A stretch of DNA of 64,000 nt, from positions 1,550,001 to 1,614,000 of the forward strand of contig NZ_CP011930.1 of assembly GCF_001040945.1 (NCBI RefSeq), read 5' to 3'. Source of the stretch: Herbaspirillum seropedicae. GTDB lineage: Bacteria; Pseudomonadota; Gammaproteobacteria; Burkholderiales; Burkholderiaceae_D. Shown here piece by piece: positions 9,000 through 17,407 of this stretch. The notes under the pieces were generated by a model. That model did not search any database, was not told where the DNA came from, and saw nothing but the letters and a program-made list of their open reading frames with translations. The position numbers were made by a program, and so were the translations under genes. Each line of letters begins with the position of its first letter. Positions within the stretch are counted from its first letter, which is position 1.

Positions 9000-11768
9000 T
9001 CAGATGGCGGCCGATGCCGTGCGCTCGCTGAGCGCCTGCTCGCACATGGCGCGCAATCTCGCCAGATGGCCCTGCGAGATCTGCTCAAGCGCCTGCGCCT
9101 GGAACTGGCTGCACTGGGGATGTTCATGACCCAGCGTTTCGCACCAGTCGATCAGGTCGGATACCGCCCCGTCCGCAATCATCGCCAGGGCCGCCTGCAA
9201 CAGCGCCTCGGGTGGCATGGCCACGACCTCGCCGACGCTGCCGCCGCTGCTGGCGCTGCTGGCGGTGCTTCCCAGCAATGGCAATTGCAGCAGTTGCGCG
9301 ATCATCTCTTGCAGCTCGCTGAAGTTGACCGGCTTGAGCAGGCTGCCGTCAAAGCGCAGATCCCCGTCAAGCTCGACCTCGCAGGCATGCAGGGTGGCCG
9401 ACAGCAGCAGCACCGGCACTTCCGGCAGCAGGCGGCGCGCCGCCTGCAACACGGCGCCGCCATGTACGCCGGGCAGCAGGTAGTCGGTCAGCACCAGTGC
9501 GGGGGCTTCCTGGTCCATGGTCAGCGCGGACAGGTGGGCGATGGCGGTTTCGCCATCGCCGAACACGCTCACCGCGAAGCCCAGGCTGCTCAACTGGTCT
9601 GACAGCAAGCGGGCGATTTCCGGACTGTCTTCCACCACCACCACCTGGCGGCCAGCGCCATCGATGAGTACGCGCGTACTGCTGTGCTCCTGCACGTGAT
9701 GGCTGGCGATATCCTGTTCCGATCCCCGCTCGGCCGGCAGTTGCAGGTGCATGCGGGTGCCCATGCCTGGCTGGCTCTCCAGCACAATACTGCCGCCCAT
9801 GCGCTGCACCCATAGCCTGACGATGGCCAGGCCCATGCCGATGCCGGGTTGCCGGCGGTCGGCGTCGGCGCGCTCGAAGGGTTCGAAGATGCGTGACTGG
9901 AACTGCGGCGCAATGCCGCATCCGGTATCACTGACCTCGATCTGCAGCGCGCCCTTGCCGGCGTCGGCGTGGTCGGCCTGCCACTGCACGTGCAGGCCGA
10001 TGCGGCCCTCGCGGGTGTACTTGGCGGCGTTGTCCAGCAGATTGCCGAGGATGCGGTGCAGGCGCCGCGCATCCAGGGCCAGCACGGGCGGCAGGTCCGG
10101 GCTGATGTCCAGGGTGAAATGATTGTGCTGGCGCTGGGCCAGCACCTGGCCCTCCTGGGCGATCTCCTGAAGCAGGGCGTGCAGGTACAGCGGCGTCGGC
10201 TGCGGGGTGTCCAGCGGATCGCCGCGGGCATAGTCGATCAGGTCGTTGACCATGGTCAGCATGTGGCGGGCGCTGCGCATGATGATGCGGCCGTGTCCCG
10301 CATGCGGGCCGCCGCTGGCCTGGATCATGTCGGCAAAGCCGAGGATGGAGGTGAGCGGGGTGCGCAGGTCGTGGCTGATGCGGGTCAGGAAACCGCTCTT
10401 GGCCAGGTTGGCTTCGTCGGCCGCCTGCAGGGCCTGGCGCAGTTCCTGGGTGCGCGCGGCGACCGCCTTTTCCAGCTTGAGCTGTTCGCGCACGCGCAGG
10501 TAGAGCATGGTCCATTGCATCTGTTCGTGCTTGCGATGCAGGTCCACCGCGCGGCCGGTCACGATCACGCTGGTCATGCACAGCAGCCCGATCTGGAACA
10601 GCGCGGCAAAGCGCCAGTCCGGCAGCAGGTCGCCGTCGAACACGCCGTTGAGTTCCAGCATCTTCATCGACATCGCCAGCCAGGCCAGGGCAAAGGACAG
10701 CACCAGCATGCGCGCATTGTCCAGTCGCCGCCGCCAGGCGTGCAGCATCGAGGCCAGCCAGGCCAGGTAGGACAGCCCGGCGCTGGCGTTGGCGACCGGG
10801 GCGGCGTCGCGATAGTCGCCCAGCGCCGTCCACAAGGTCACTCCGCCCAGCGCCAGGATCATGCACCGGTACAGCGTCTTCCAGCGCCATAGCTGCTCCA
10901 GCTCCACCAGGCTCTGGCTCATGCGCAGGTAGATCAGCGTGGCCAGGCAACCCAGGGTGGCGGGAGCATGGACGATCCAGGGGCTGCCCGCTTCCAGCAG
11001 GTAGCGATACAGGTAGCCCTGGAAGGCGCAGATATAGGCCTGCGCCGTCACCAGCCAGGCCGCCATGAGCATGAGGCTGCGATCGCGCCAGACCAGCCCC
11101 TGCACCAGCGCATAGGCCGCCAGCAGCAGCGACAGGCCCAGGAGGAAGCCCTGGATCGCCAGTTCGCGACCTTCTTCCTGGCGCATCGCGGCGGGCTCCC
11201 ACAGCGCCACGCTGATGTCGATGATGGAGTCGCTGGCCACGCGCAGCATGAACTGTCGCTCCTCGCCTGGGGCCAGCGTCACTGTAAAGAAGGGGCGCAA
11301 GGAACGCACGCTGCGCTGCCCGAGGGGAAAGCGGGTGCCGGCCTGCTGCATCTGCGCAGGCGCGCTGGCGTCGCCGCCATGGTCCGTGTCCAGCAGATGC
11401 AGCTGCACGTCTTCCAGGCGCGCCGAACCCAGCCCCAGCCAGCGGGTGACGGGCACCTCCGCCGCATTGCGCAGCGTACCGTACAGCCAGTAAGCCCCTT
11501 CGTCGTAGCCAAGCTTGAGCACACTCACGCCAACGGGACGCCAGTCCGGCTGCGCGCGCGCCTCCTGCACGCCCAGGTGGGCGCCGGGGTCATGCAGCAG
11601 CCACAGCGCAGACGTGATGGTGGCGGCCTCGCCCACTTGCGCGAAGTCGATGCTGAGCGCGCCCGCGCGCGGCGCATGCACAAGCCCGAGCGCCAATGTC
11701 AGCAGCAGAGCGCGCATCATCCGCAGCGCGGGTCCATGCGCCCGGCGCAGTTCCTGCGAGGCTGGCAT
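9000..11768 (-). CDS. 7TMR-DISM hybrid sensor histidine kinase
   Basis: 922 residues. It has a signal-like N-terminus, then an extracellular beta-rich domain (about 40-185, 7TMR-DISMED2-like). About seven transmembrane helices (about 190-405) are followed by a short coiled coil, a HisKA dimerisation domain with phospho-acceptor His in 'SHDLRTPL', and an HATPase with N-box 'LLDNAAKYT', 'DTGCGIAP' and 'GIGMGLAIV'. Next is a receiver domain with the Asp in 'VLTDYLLPG' and a Lys in 'SLLKPV'. The last 100 residues are helical with no HPt His motif that I could identify. The start is 9 bases after the stop of the receiver-AraC gene, so the two form an operon and a likely cognate pair. The ligand of the 7TM sensor is unknown. 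Confidence 0.9.
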   Translation of the reverse strand: MPASQELRRAHGPALRMMRALLLTLALGLVHAPRAGALSIDFAQVGEAATITSALWLLHDPGAHLGVQEARAQPDWRPVGVSVLKLGYDEGAYWLYGTLRNAAEVPVTRWLGLGSARLEDVQLHLLDTDHGGDASAPAQMQQAGTRFPLGQRSVRSLRPFFTVTLAPGEERQFMLRVASDSIIDISVALWEPAAMRQEEGRELAIQGFLLGLSLLLAAYALVQGLVWRDRSLMLMAAWLVTAQAYICAFQGYLYRYLLEAGSPWIVHAPATLGCLATLIYLRMSQSLVELEQLWRWKTLYRCMILALGGVTLWTALGDYRDAAPVANASAGLSYLAWLASMLHAWRRRLDNARMLVLSFALAWLAMSMKMLELNGVFDGDLLPDWRFAALFQIGLLCMTSVIVTGRAVDLHRKHEQMQWTMLYLRVREQLKLEKAVAARTQELRQALQAADEANLAKSGFLTRISHDLRTPLTSILGFADMIQASGGPHAGHGRIIMRSARHMLTMVNDLIDYARGDPLDTPQPTPLYLHALLQEIAQEGQVLAQRQHNHFTLDISPDLPPVLALDARRLHRILGNLLDNAAKYTREGRIGLHVQWQADHADAGKGALQIEVSDTGCGIAPQFQSRIFEPFERADADRRQPGIGMGLAIVRLWVQRMGGSIVLESQPGMGTRMHLQLPAERGSEQDIASHHVQEHSSTRVLIDGAGRQVVVVEDSPEIARLLSDQLSSLGFAVSVFGDGETAIAHLSALTMDQEAPALVLTDYLLPGVHGGAVLQAARRLLPEVPVLLLSATLHACEVELDGDLRFDGSLLKPVNFSELQEMIAQLLQLPLLGSTASSASSGGSVGEVVAMPPEALLQAALAMIADGAVSDLIDWCETLGHEHPQCSQFQAQALEQISQGHLARLRAMCEQALSERTASAAI

Positions 11769-11777
11769 GGCGGGATG

Positions 11778-12566
11778 TCAGCGGCGGAACTGGCTGGGCG
11801 GCATGCCGAAGCGCTCGCGGAACGCCGTGGAGAAATTGGCCGTATTGCTATACCCCAGCGCCAGTGCGATGGCGCCAATCTCCAGCGTGGTTTCCGAGAG
11901 CAGCCGGCGCGCTTCCCTCATGCGCTCTTCGCGCAGGAAGTCGAACACGGTCACGCCCGCGCAGTTCTTGAAGGCGCTGCTGAGCCGACGTGCATTGGTG
12001 CCCACCGCCGAGGCCAGGCCATTGAGGCTCAGGGTCTGGTCCAGCTTTTCCAGCATCAGCTTGCGGGCAGCCTGGAACAGCACCATGTCGAAGGTATTGG
12101 TCCCGTGCGGAATTTCCACACTCTCCGTGCTGGCCGAGGGCGCATTGCTGCGCGCCGCCGAGCGCAGATGGATGCACAACCTCAGTCGCACTTCCTCGAA
12201 GTCGAAGGGTTTGGTGATGTAGTCCACGGCGCCGGTGGAGAGTCCGGTGACCTTCTCTTCCGTGGTCGTGGCTGCAGAGAGGAAGATCACCGGAATATTG
12301 CGCGTGCTCGTATTGGCCTTGAGCAGGCGACAACTGGTCAGGCCGTCGTAGCCGGGCATGCGGATATCCATCAGGATCAGGTCCGGCCGCACGGTCTGGG
12401 CCTTGCGATAGCCATCCTGTCCATCGGTGCCGATGTAGAGGCGCACGCCATGGCGCAGCAGGAATCCCGAGAGCAGGGTGCGGTCGTCCTCGGCATCATC
12501 GACCACCAGGATGCGTTGGCCGGAGAGGGGGCCGGGGGGGAGGGGGGTGAGCGGTTTGTAGATCAT
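11778..12566 (-). CDS. Response regulator: receiver domain fused to AraC-type helix-turn-helix
   Basis: 262 residues. The N-terminal receiver (about 18-135) contains acidic pair VVDDAEDD, phospho-acceptor 'LILMDIRMPG' and 'YITKPFD'. The C-terminal AraC/XylS domain (about 165-262) ends in the signature 'ALALGYSNTANFSTAFRERF'. A strong ribosome binding site (GAGGAGA) precedes the ATG. It is the first gene of a two-gene operon with the hybrid kinase, whose phosphate it presumably receives. A receiver-AraC layout is common in Firmicutes (YesN type) and less usual in proteobacteria. The targets are unknown. Confidence 0.9.
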   Translation of the reverse strand: MIYKPLTPLPPGPLSGQRILVVDDAEDDRTLLSGFLLRHGVRLYIGTDGQDGYRKAQTVRPDLILMDIRMPGYDGLTSCRLLKANTSTRNIPVIFLSAATTTEEKVTGLSTGAVDYITKPFDFEEVRLRLCIHLRSAARSNAPSASTESVEIPHGTNTFDMVLFQAARKLMLEKLDQTLSLNGLASAVGTNARRLSSAFKNCAGVTVFDFLREERMREARRLLSETTLEIGAIALALGYSNTANFSTAFRERFGMPPSQFRR

Positions 12567-13042
12567 TTTCTCCTCGTGATGTAGAGGAGAACGTTACCGC
12601 GAAAGACTAGTATGCCGACGAAAAAATAGTCTTGGAGCAAATATTTTTCCTGCCCTCAAAACTATCGGCCAGGTAGGCAAAAACCCGATGAGAAAGACAG
12701 CGAACTTTTACGAAAAACGTATCGTTGATGATATCCCGAAAAGGCCGCTGTCCGAGCCTCTCTGGTCTCTCACCCGGGCAGATAGTTTTGCTACATGAAT
12801 CAGGGTCTTGGCCATGATCGCGATTAAGCTTTGTTCAAAGACAATAATTTTTCCCCGCTGCAAAAAAACTTGTCCAAACGGAATAAGACAAATTTTAAAA
12901 AATTAGATTTTTTGTCTAAATTTTCTGCCTGGCATCATCGTAAATGCGCTTCATTCAAGGAGCGTAGCGGTGCTGACGTTTTCGTGACATCAGTTTTTTG
13001 TTAGTCATTTTTCGCTTATCTCAATCATAGGGGAGGGATTGA
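12567..13042. other. Long AT-rich divergent regulatory region with inverted repeats
   Basis: 476 bases with no credible gene and much lower GC than the flanks. It separates the leftward receiver-AraC gene from the rightward winged-helix regulator. It contains AAGACTA (12603-12609) mirrored by TAGTCTT (12627-12633), and AGACAAA (12886-12892) mirrored by TTTGTCT (12911-12917). A further TTGTC half-site lies at 12870-12874. These look like regulator binding sites near both promoters, but no protein can be assigned. Confidence 0.5.
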
Positions 13043-13717
13043 ATGGTTGCAGTGTTTCTGGTCGAGAGCGCTTCCAGGCGGCAGTGCAATGCGCCGCTGC
13101 GCGAATATCTGCGTGCGTACGGTCATACGTTGATCTCGTCGATGGAGAAGGGGGGCGGGCTCATGATGCCAGCGCGTGCGGGCGATATCGCTATCGTCGA
13201 TATGGGACGAGCGGCTGGTCCCGCTTGCGAGGTGGTGCGCAGGCTGCGCGCGGTAAATGCGCGCATCGGCATCCTGCTCATTGCCGCGCCCGATGAATGC
13301 ATAGCCAGTCGTATCCTCGGCCTGAACAGCGGTGCTGATTTCTGCGAGCCGATGCCGGTGCGGCTGGACATCCTGATGACTTACATCAACGTGATACTGC
13401 GTCGGTTGGTGCCGGGCGTCTGGCAGCTCGACTTGAAGGCGCGCACCTTGCGCACGCCCAGCAATGATGCATTGAAGGTCAATGAGAAGGAGATGGCCTT
13501 GCTTAGGCTCTTGGCGGCCAATTCGCATCACTTGGCCAGCCGCAGCGATATCGCTGGCGTCTTCGGGAAGCCCTATGTCGATTTCGATGAGCGCATGCTG
13601 GAAAAGATTGTCAGCCGGCTGCGTCGCAAGTGGCGCGAGAGCAAGCTGAGCAGCTTGCCGCTGCAGACCTTGCATGGAGAGGGCTATTACTTCAGCGAGC
13701 CTATCCAGGCCCGTTGA
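13043..13717 (+). CDS. Atypical OmpR-type response regulator
   Basis: 224 residues. A receiver-like fold (about 1-118) keeps an Asp in 'DIAIVDMG' but has 'VFLVES' where the acidic pair should be and 'FCEPMP' where the invariant Lys of the TKP motif should be. Phosphorylation is therefore doubtful. The C-terminal winged-helix domain (about 125-220) is intact, with 'NEKEMALLRLLAAN' and 'TLHGEGYYF'. GGGGAGGG at 13030-13037 precedes the ATG. No kinase gene is adjacent. Probably a phosphorylation-independent regulator that binds the AT-rich region upstream (inference). Confidence 0.83.
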   Translation: MVAVFLVESASRRQCNAPLREYLRAYGHTLISSMEKGGGLMMPARAGDIAIVDMGRAAGPACEVVRRLRAVNARIGILLIAAPDECIASRILGLNSGADFCEPMPVRLDILMTYINVILRRLVPGVWQLDLKARTLRTPSNDALKVNEKEMALLRLLAANSHHLASRSDIAGVFGKPYVDFDERMLEKIVSRLRRKWRESKLSSLPLQTLHGEGYYFSEPIQAR

Positions 13718-13755
13718 AGGGGGCGCCTATTGAAATCGTCGCGACCCTTAACAAG

Positions 13756-13797
13756 AATCGCCGCGCCTGGATCAGCCAGGGGCGGCGATTTCCTTGT
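13756..13797. terminator. Strong GC-rich hairpin between convergent genes
   Basis: Outer stem AATCGCCGC / GCGGCGATT and inner stem CCTGG / CCAGG around a short loop, then a T-rich tail TCCTTGTTTCC. Placed between the ends of two convergent genes, it is best read as a terminator, although the T-tract is imperfect. Confidence 0.55.
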
Positions 13798-13851
13798 TTC
13801 CTTATCCAGGCTCGGCGCAGCCACAGTTTCCTATGGCCAGCCCGGCCGGGT

Positions 13852-14772
13852 TTACCTGCCCCAGCTCAGCACCAGCGGATCCAGGCGGCGCGCCACGCGC
13901 AGCAGGCCTTCGCGCACCTTGGGGTGCAGCGGCGGCTGCGGATGGCGCAGCATGTCGGACTTGATCACGCCGCCTTCGAGCATGAGCGCCTTGCAGGCGG
14001 ACAGGCCGCACTGGCGGTTTTCATAGTTGATCAGCGGCAGCCACTGCATGTAGAGCTCGGCGGCCTTCTCGATGTCGCCCGCGAAGTAGGCGTCGACGAT
14101 CTTGCGGATACCGTCCGGATAGCCGCCGCCGGTCATGGCGCCGGTGGCGCCGGCGTCCAGGTCGGGGATCAGGGTGATGGCTTCTTCGCCATCCCATGGG
14201 CCGACCACGGCGTCGCCGCCCAGTTCGATCAGATCACGCAGCTTGGAGGCCGCGCCGGCGGTTTCGATCTTGAAGTAGGAGACCTGTTCGATTTCCTTGG
14301 CCATGCGGGCCAGGAAGGGCGCTGACAGGGGCGTGCCGGCCACCGGCGCATCCTGGATCATGATGGGGATGTCGATGGCGTCGGAGACGTGCTTGTAGAA
14401 TTCGTAGATCTGTTTTTCCGGCACGCGGAAGGTGGCGCCGTGGTAGGGCGGCATCACCATCACCATGGCTGCGCCCGCATCCTGGGCGGCGCGGCTGCGC
14501 TCGGCGCAGATCTGGCTGCCGTAGTGGGTGGTGGTGACGATGACCGGCACGCGTCCGGCCACATGCTCCAGCACCGTGTTCTGTACCTGCACGCGTTCTT
14601 CGTCCGAGAGCACGAATTGCTCGGAGAAATTGGCCAGGATGCACAGGCCGTTGGAGCCGGCGTCGATCATGAAATCGATGGCGCGCTTCTGGCCTTCCAG
14701 GTCCAGCTTGCCGTTGGCGTCGAAGATGGTCGGGGCGACCGGGAATACGCCGCGGTAGAGAGGGGTGCTCAT
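13852..14772 (-). CDS. DHDPS-family lyase, probable L-2-keto-3-deoxyarabonate dehydratase
   Basis: 306 residues, a (beta/alpha)8 class I aldolase/dehydratase of the DapA superfamily. The Schiff-base Lys is about K168 in 'VSYFKIETAG'. The sequence closely resembles, from memory, the Azospirillum L-2-keto-3-deoxyarabonate dehydratase, sharing 'IDAGSNGLCILANFSEQF', 'MPPYHGATFRVPE', 'IQDAP' and 'GPWDGEEAITL'. That enzyme makes alpha-ketoglutarate semialdehyde in non-phosphorylative arabinose catabolism. No other gene of that pathway is nearby, so the substrate assignment is provisional. An AAGGAG precedes the ATG at 14772. The gene is divergent from a LysR regulator with a T-N11-A site in between. 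Confidence 0.78.
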   Translation of the reverse strand: MSTPLYRGVFPVAPTIFDANGKLDLEGQKRAIDFMIDAGSNGLCILANFSEQFVLSDEERVQVQNTVLEHVAGRVPVIVTTTHYGSQICAERSRAAQDAGAAMVMVMPPYHGATFRVPEKQIYEFYKHVSDAIDIPIMIQDAPVAGTPLSAPFLARMAKEIEQVSYFKIETAGAASKLRDLIELGGDAVVGPWDGEEAITLIPDLDAGATGAMTGGGYPDGIRKIVDAYFAGDIEKAAELYMQWLPLINYENRQCGLSACKALMLEGGVIKSDMLRHPQPPLHPKVREGLLRVARRLDPLVLSWGR

Positions 14773-14853
14773 GGAGTCTCCTTGTTGGGGTTGTTGGCTG
14801 ACGGTGAATATACGTCTGCCCCGATGGGCTGTATAGTGAAGACTTTCCATCAT

Positions 14854-14874
14854 GTGATCGCTTTTTGGAATCAC
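14854..14874. promoter_or_regulatory. LysR-type operator (T-N11-A palindrome)
   Basis: GTGAT (14854-14858) and ATCAC (14870-14874) are perfect inverted arms separated by exactly 11 bases, the classic LysR-type T-N11-A arrangement. The site lies 12 bases upstream of the LysR start and in the shared region with the divergent dehydratase gene, as expected for autoregulation plus activation of the neighbour. Confidence 0.65.
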
Positions 14875-14885
14875 CCGCTCCCTCC

Positions 14886-15830
14886 ATGTCATCCGCTCCC
14901 CGCCCGCAAAGTCTCAACAGCCTGCTGTCGCGCCTGCGCATGAAGCAGCTGCAATTGCTCATCGCCCTGGATGAGCACAAATCCCTGCACAAGGCTTCCA
15001 GCGCCCTGGCCATGACGCAGTCGGCGGCCAGCAAGTCGCTGGCCGAGCTGGAATCGATGCTGGATGCGCAACTGTTCGAGCGCACCAAGTCCGGCCTCAT
15101 TGCCAATCCCTTCGGCCATTGCGTGATCCGTTATGCGCGCCTGATGGCTACCGACCTGGGTTCGCTGTGCGAAGAGATGGCCCAGATCCGTTCGGGGCAG
15201 GGCGGGCGCCTGGCCATCGGCGCGGTCATGGGGGCGGTGCCCGCGCTGATCGTGCCGGCGGTGGATGCCTTGCAGCGGCGCCATCCGGCGCTGAGCATCG
15301 AGATCGTGGAAGACACCAGCCTGCACATGCTGGACCTGCTCGACGAGGGCCATCTCGACCTGCTGGTGGCGCGCGCCAGCGTCTCGGCCCATCCCGGCAA
15401 GTACCATTACCAGAGCCTGTCGGAAGAGCCCTTGTCGGTGGTGGTATCGGCCGAGCATCCGCGGCCGCGCGGCAAGGAGCTGCAGCTGGCGGCGCTGGCC
15501 GGTTACCGCTGGATCACCTATCCCAGCCACATGCCCCTGCATGCGGTGCTGGAGCGGGAGATGGACCTGGCCGGGCTGTCCATGCCGGCCAATACCATCG
15601 CCACGGCCTCCACCTTCGTGACGGTGGCCTTGTTGCAGCAGGGGGCGGACATGGTATCCATCCTGCCGACGGCGGTGGCGGAGATGTTCGTGCAGCGCGG
15701 CATGCTGCGCATCCTGCCGGTGAAACTGCGGTCGATGTCGCAGACCATCGGCATCGTCACGCGCAAGGGCGGGCAATTGTCGGGGGCGGGACAGGCCTTT
15801 GTGCAATTGCTGCGCGAGGGCTTGGCATAG
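14886..15830 (+). CDS. LysR-family transcriptional regulator
   Basis: 314 residues. The N-terminal winged helix (about 15-75, 'KASSALAMTQSAASKSLAELE') is followed by a LysR substrate-binding domain. The sequence resembles the GbpR/CbpA-type subgroup that responds to sugars or sugar acids ('RLAIGAVMGAVPALIVPAV', 'WITYPSHMPLHAV'). That fits control of the divergent keto-deoxy-sugar-acid dehydratase gene. The ATG at 14886 was preferred over an upstream in-frame TTG, which would place the T-N11-A operator inside the coding region. Confidence 0.87.
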   Translation: MSSAPRPQSLNSLLSRLRMKQLQLLIALDEHKSLHKASSALAMTQSAASKSLAELESMLDAQLFERTKSGLIANPFGHCVIRYARLMATDLGSLCEEMAQIRSGQGGRLAIGAVMGAVPALIVPAVDALQRRHPALSIEIVEDTSLHMLDLLDEGHLDLLVARASVSAHPGKYHYQSLSEEPLSVVVSAEHPRPRGKELQLAALAGYRWITYPSHMPLHAVLEREMDLAGLSMPANTIATASTFVTVALLQQGADMVSILPTAVAEMFVQRGMLRILPVKLRSMSQTIGIVTRKGGQLSGAGQAFVQLLREGLA

Positions 15831-15834
15831 GGCG

Positions 15835-15859
15835 CAATCGCAGGCCGGGCCTGGGATTG
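15835..15859. repeat. 25-base interrupted palindrome between two regulator genes
   Basis: Arms CAATC-G-CAGGCC and GGCCTG-G-GATTG around a single central G, with one mismatch. It begins 4 bases after the LysR stop and lies 50 bases before the GntR start. It could be an operator for the GntR protein or a terminator without a T-tract. Confidence 0.4.
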
Positions 15860-15908
15860 TGGTAGAGTGCGCCTCCAACGAAACCTATTAGAGACAGAGA
15901 CATCCGCC

Positions 15909-16616
15909 ATGCCCGAACAGATACAGCGACGCAAGTTATACCAGGAAGTACTGGAACGCCTGATGAACCGTATCCACCAGGGTGAATTCCCGGCGGGGTC
16001 GCAGCTGCCTTCCGAGCGTGACCTGATGGAGCAATACGGCGTGGGTCGGCCGGCCGTACGCGAAGCCTTGCAGGCCATGGAGCGCTCCGGCTTCGTGGAG
16101 ATCGCCCACGGCGAGCGTGCACGGGTGGTCGATCCCACTGCCGAGCGCCTGATCGCCCAGATCGCCGCCGGTGCGCAGCATCTGCTGCGGACCAAGCCGG
16201 ACATGTTGCAGCATCTCAAGGAGGCGCGCGTCTTCCTGGAAACCAGCACCGCCCGCATGGCCGCCGCGCGCGCCACGCCAGAGCAGATCGAGCGCTTGCG
16301 CCAGACCGTGACGGTGCATCGCGCCTCGATGGTCGACCTGGGCGAGTTCATCGAACGCGACATGGCCTTCCACCGCGAGATTGCCGACATCAGCGGCAAT
16401 CCCATCTTCCCCTCCATCGTCGAATCCCTGTTCCGCTGGGCCAGTGAGTTCTATACGCCCATGGTGCGTGCGCCGGGTGCGGAAGAGCTGACCCTGGCCG
16501 AACATACGCGCATCGTGGACGCCATCGCCGCTGGTGACGGCGACGCCGCCGCCGAGGCGATGCGCGTACACCTGGTGCGGGCCAATGAGCTGTATCGCAG
16601 GCTGGGGCAGCAATGA
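15909..16616 (+). CDS. FadR/NanR-like GntR-family regulator
   Basis: 235 residues. The N-terminal GntR winged helix (about 8-75) contains 'LPSERDLMEQYGVGRPAVRE' and 'HGERARV'. The C-terminal FCD domain has metal-ligand-type residues in 'DMAFHREIADISGNPIF' and 'EHTRIVDAI'. The overall pattern is close to E. coli NanR, the sialic-acid repressor. Its lyase-like neighbour is, however, closer to a ketodeoxyarabonate dehydratase, so the effector may be a sugar acid. It is tandem with the LysR gene, 78 bases downstream of its stop. Confidence 0.83.
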   Translation: MPEQIQRRKLYQEVLERLMNRIHQGEFPAGSQLPSERDLMEQYGVGRPAVREALQAMERSGFVEIAHGERARVVDPTAERLIAQIAAGAQHLLRTKPDMLQHLKEARVFLETSTARMAAARATPEQIERLRQTVTVHRASMVDLGEFIERDMAFHREIADISGNPIFPSIVESLFRWASEFYTPMVRAPGAEELTLAEHTRIVDAIAAGDGDAAAEAMRVHLVRANELYRRLGQQ

Positions 16617-16659
16617 CGGGTCGTTGATCCTCACCTCATTGGCCACCCGCTGGCGCGTC

Positions 16660-17331
16660 TCAACCCGACGCCAGCGCGGTGATGCGATAGACGCAACGTC
16701 GTCCCTCGGCCAGCAAGTGTTCCTCCCGGGTGATCTCGGCTTGCTCGCCCAGCACTTCTCCAAACAGTTGCAGCTCCGACCGGCAAAAGCCCTGGCAGCT
16801 CTGCGCCGCTGCGCAGATAGGGCAGTGGTCTTCGATGAGCAGCCATTGCTTTCCGTGTTTTTCCACCCGCGCCATGTAGCCTTCGGCGCTGCGCAATTCG
16901 GCCAGCTTTTCCAGCTTGCGCGGGAGCGAGTTCAGCCTGCCGCAGTGCTGCTGATACTCGGCGCGCATCTGCACTTCGCGCTGCTCGATCAGCTTGTCCA
17001 GGCCGGCCTGGCCAAACAGCTGGCGTATCGATCCTATCAATTGCACGGTCAGTTGCGCGTGCGTATCCGGAAAGCGGGCGTGGCCTGCCGCCGTGAGCTC
17101 CCAGTCCTGCCGCGGCCGCCCGGCGCGTGCGGCGGCGGCCTGGCGGCTTGCGATGAGGCCATCGCCCGCCAGTTTCTGTATCTGCTGGCGCGCCGCCTCG
17201 GCGCTCATCTCCAGCTCACCGGCCAGTTCGCTGGCCGAGGCCGGGCCGCGCGTCTTCAGGCGCAGCAGGATGCGGTCGGCGGTGCTGGGGCTGGCGGCAG
17301 TGGGGTTCTGTATCGCTTGATCGGGTCGCAT
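16660..17331 (-). CDS. SufR-like winged-helix repressor with a Cys cluster
   Basis: 223 residues. The N-terminal DeoR/ArsR-type helix-turn-helix (about 18-75) contains 'SASELAGELEMSAEAARQQI'. The C-terminal half holds Cys residues in 'DHCPICAAAQSCQGFC' plus a last 'RRCVYRI', the layout of SufR-type [Fe-S]-sensing regulators. It is divergent from an MFS transporter gene, and two near-identical palindromes flank the shared promoter region. It probably represses both. The ligand could be an iron-sulfur cluster, a redox signal or a drug. Function beyond DNA binding is inference. Confidence 0.8.
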   Translation of the reverse strand: MRPDQAIQNPTAASPSTADRILLRLKTRGPASASELAGELEMSAEAARQQIQKLAGDGLIASRQAAAARAGRPRQDWELTAAGHARFPDTHAQLTVQLIGSIRQLFGQAGLDKLIEQREVQMRAEYQQHCGRLNSLPRKLEKLAELRSAEGYMARVEKHGKQWLLIEDHCPICAAAQSCQGFCRSELQLFGEVLGEQAEITREEHLLAEGRRCVYRITALASG

Positions 17332-17337
17332 ATTTAT

Positions 17338-17352
17338 CCAAGTGTTTACTTG
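17338..17352. promoter_or_regulatory. Operator copy 1 for the SufR-like repressor
   Basis: CCAAGTGTTTACTTG, with inverted CAAG / CTTG arms, begins 7 bases upstream of the repressor start codon. A near-identical copy lies 54 bases further along. The pair and their placement argue for autoregulation. Confidence 0.65.
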
Positions 17353-17391
17353 TTTAATTGCGCGTTACGTTTTACCATGCGCTCAAATTAA

Positions 17392-17407
17392 CCAAGAGTT
17401 TACTTGG
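17392..17407. promoter_or_regulatory. Operator copy 2 upstream of the MFS gene
   Basis: CCAAGAGTTTACTTGG, a palindrome with perfect CCAAG / CTTGG arms and a 6-base centre. It differs from copy 1 at only two positions over 15 bases. It lies 66 bases upstream of the transporter start, so it fits control of that promoter. Confidence 0.68.

Noticed and set aside
13852-16616. Sialic-acid catabolic cluster (lyase plus NanR)
   Set aside because: The GntR protein resembles NanR, but the lyase matches ketodeoxyarabonate dehydratase better than NanA, and there are no nanE, nanK or nanT genes.
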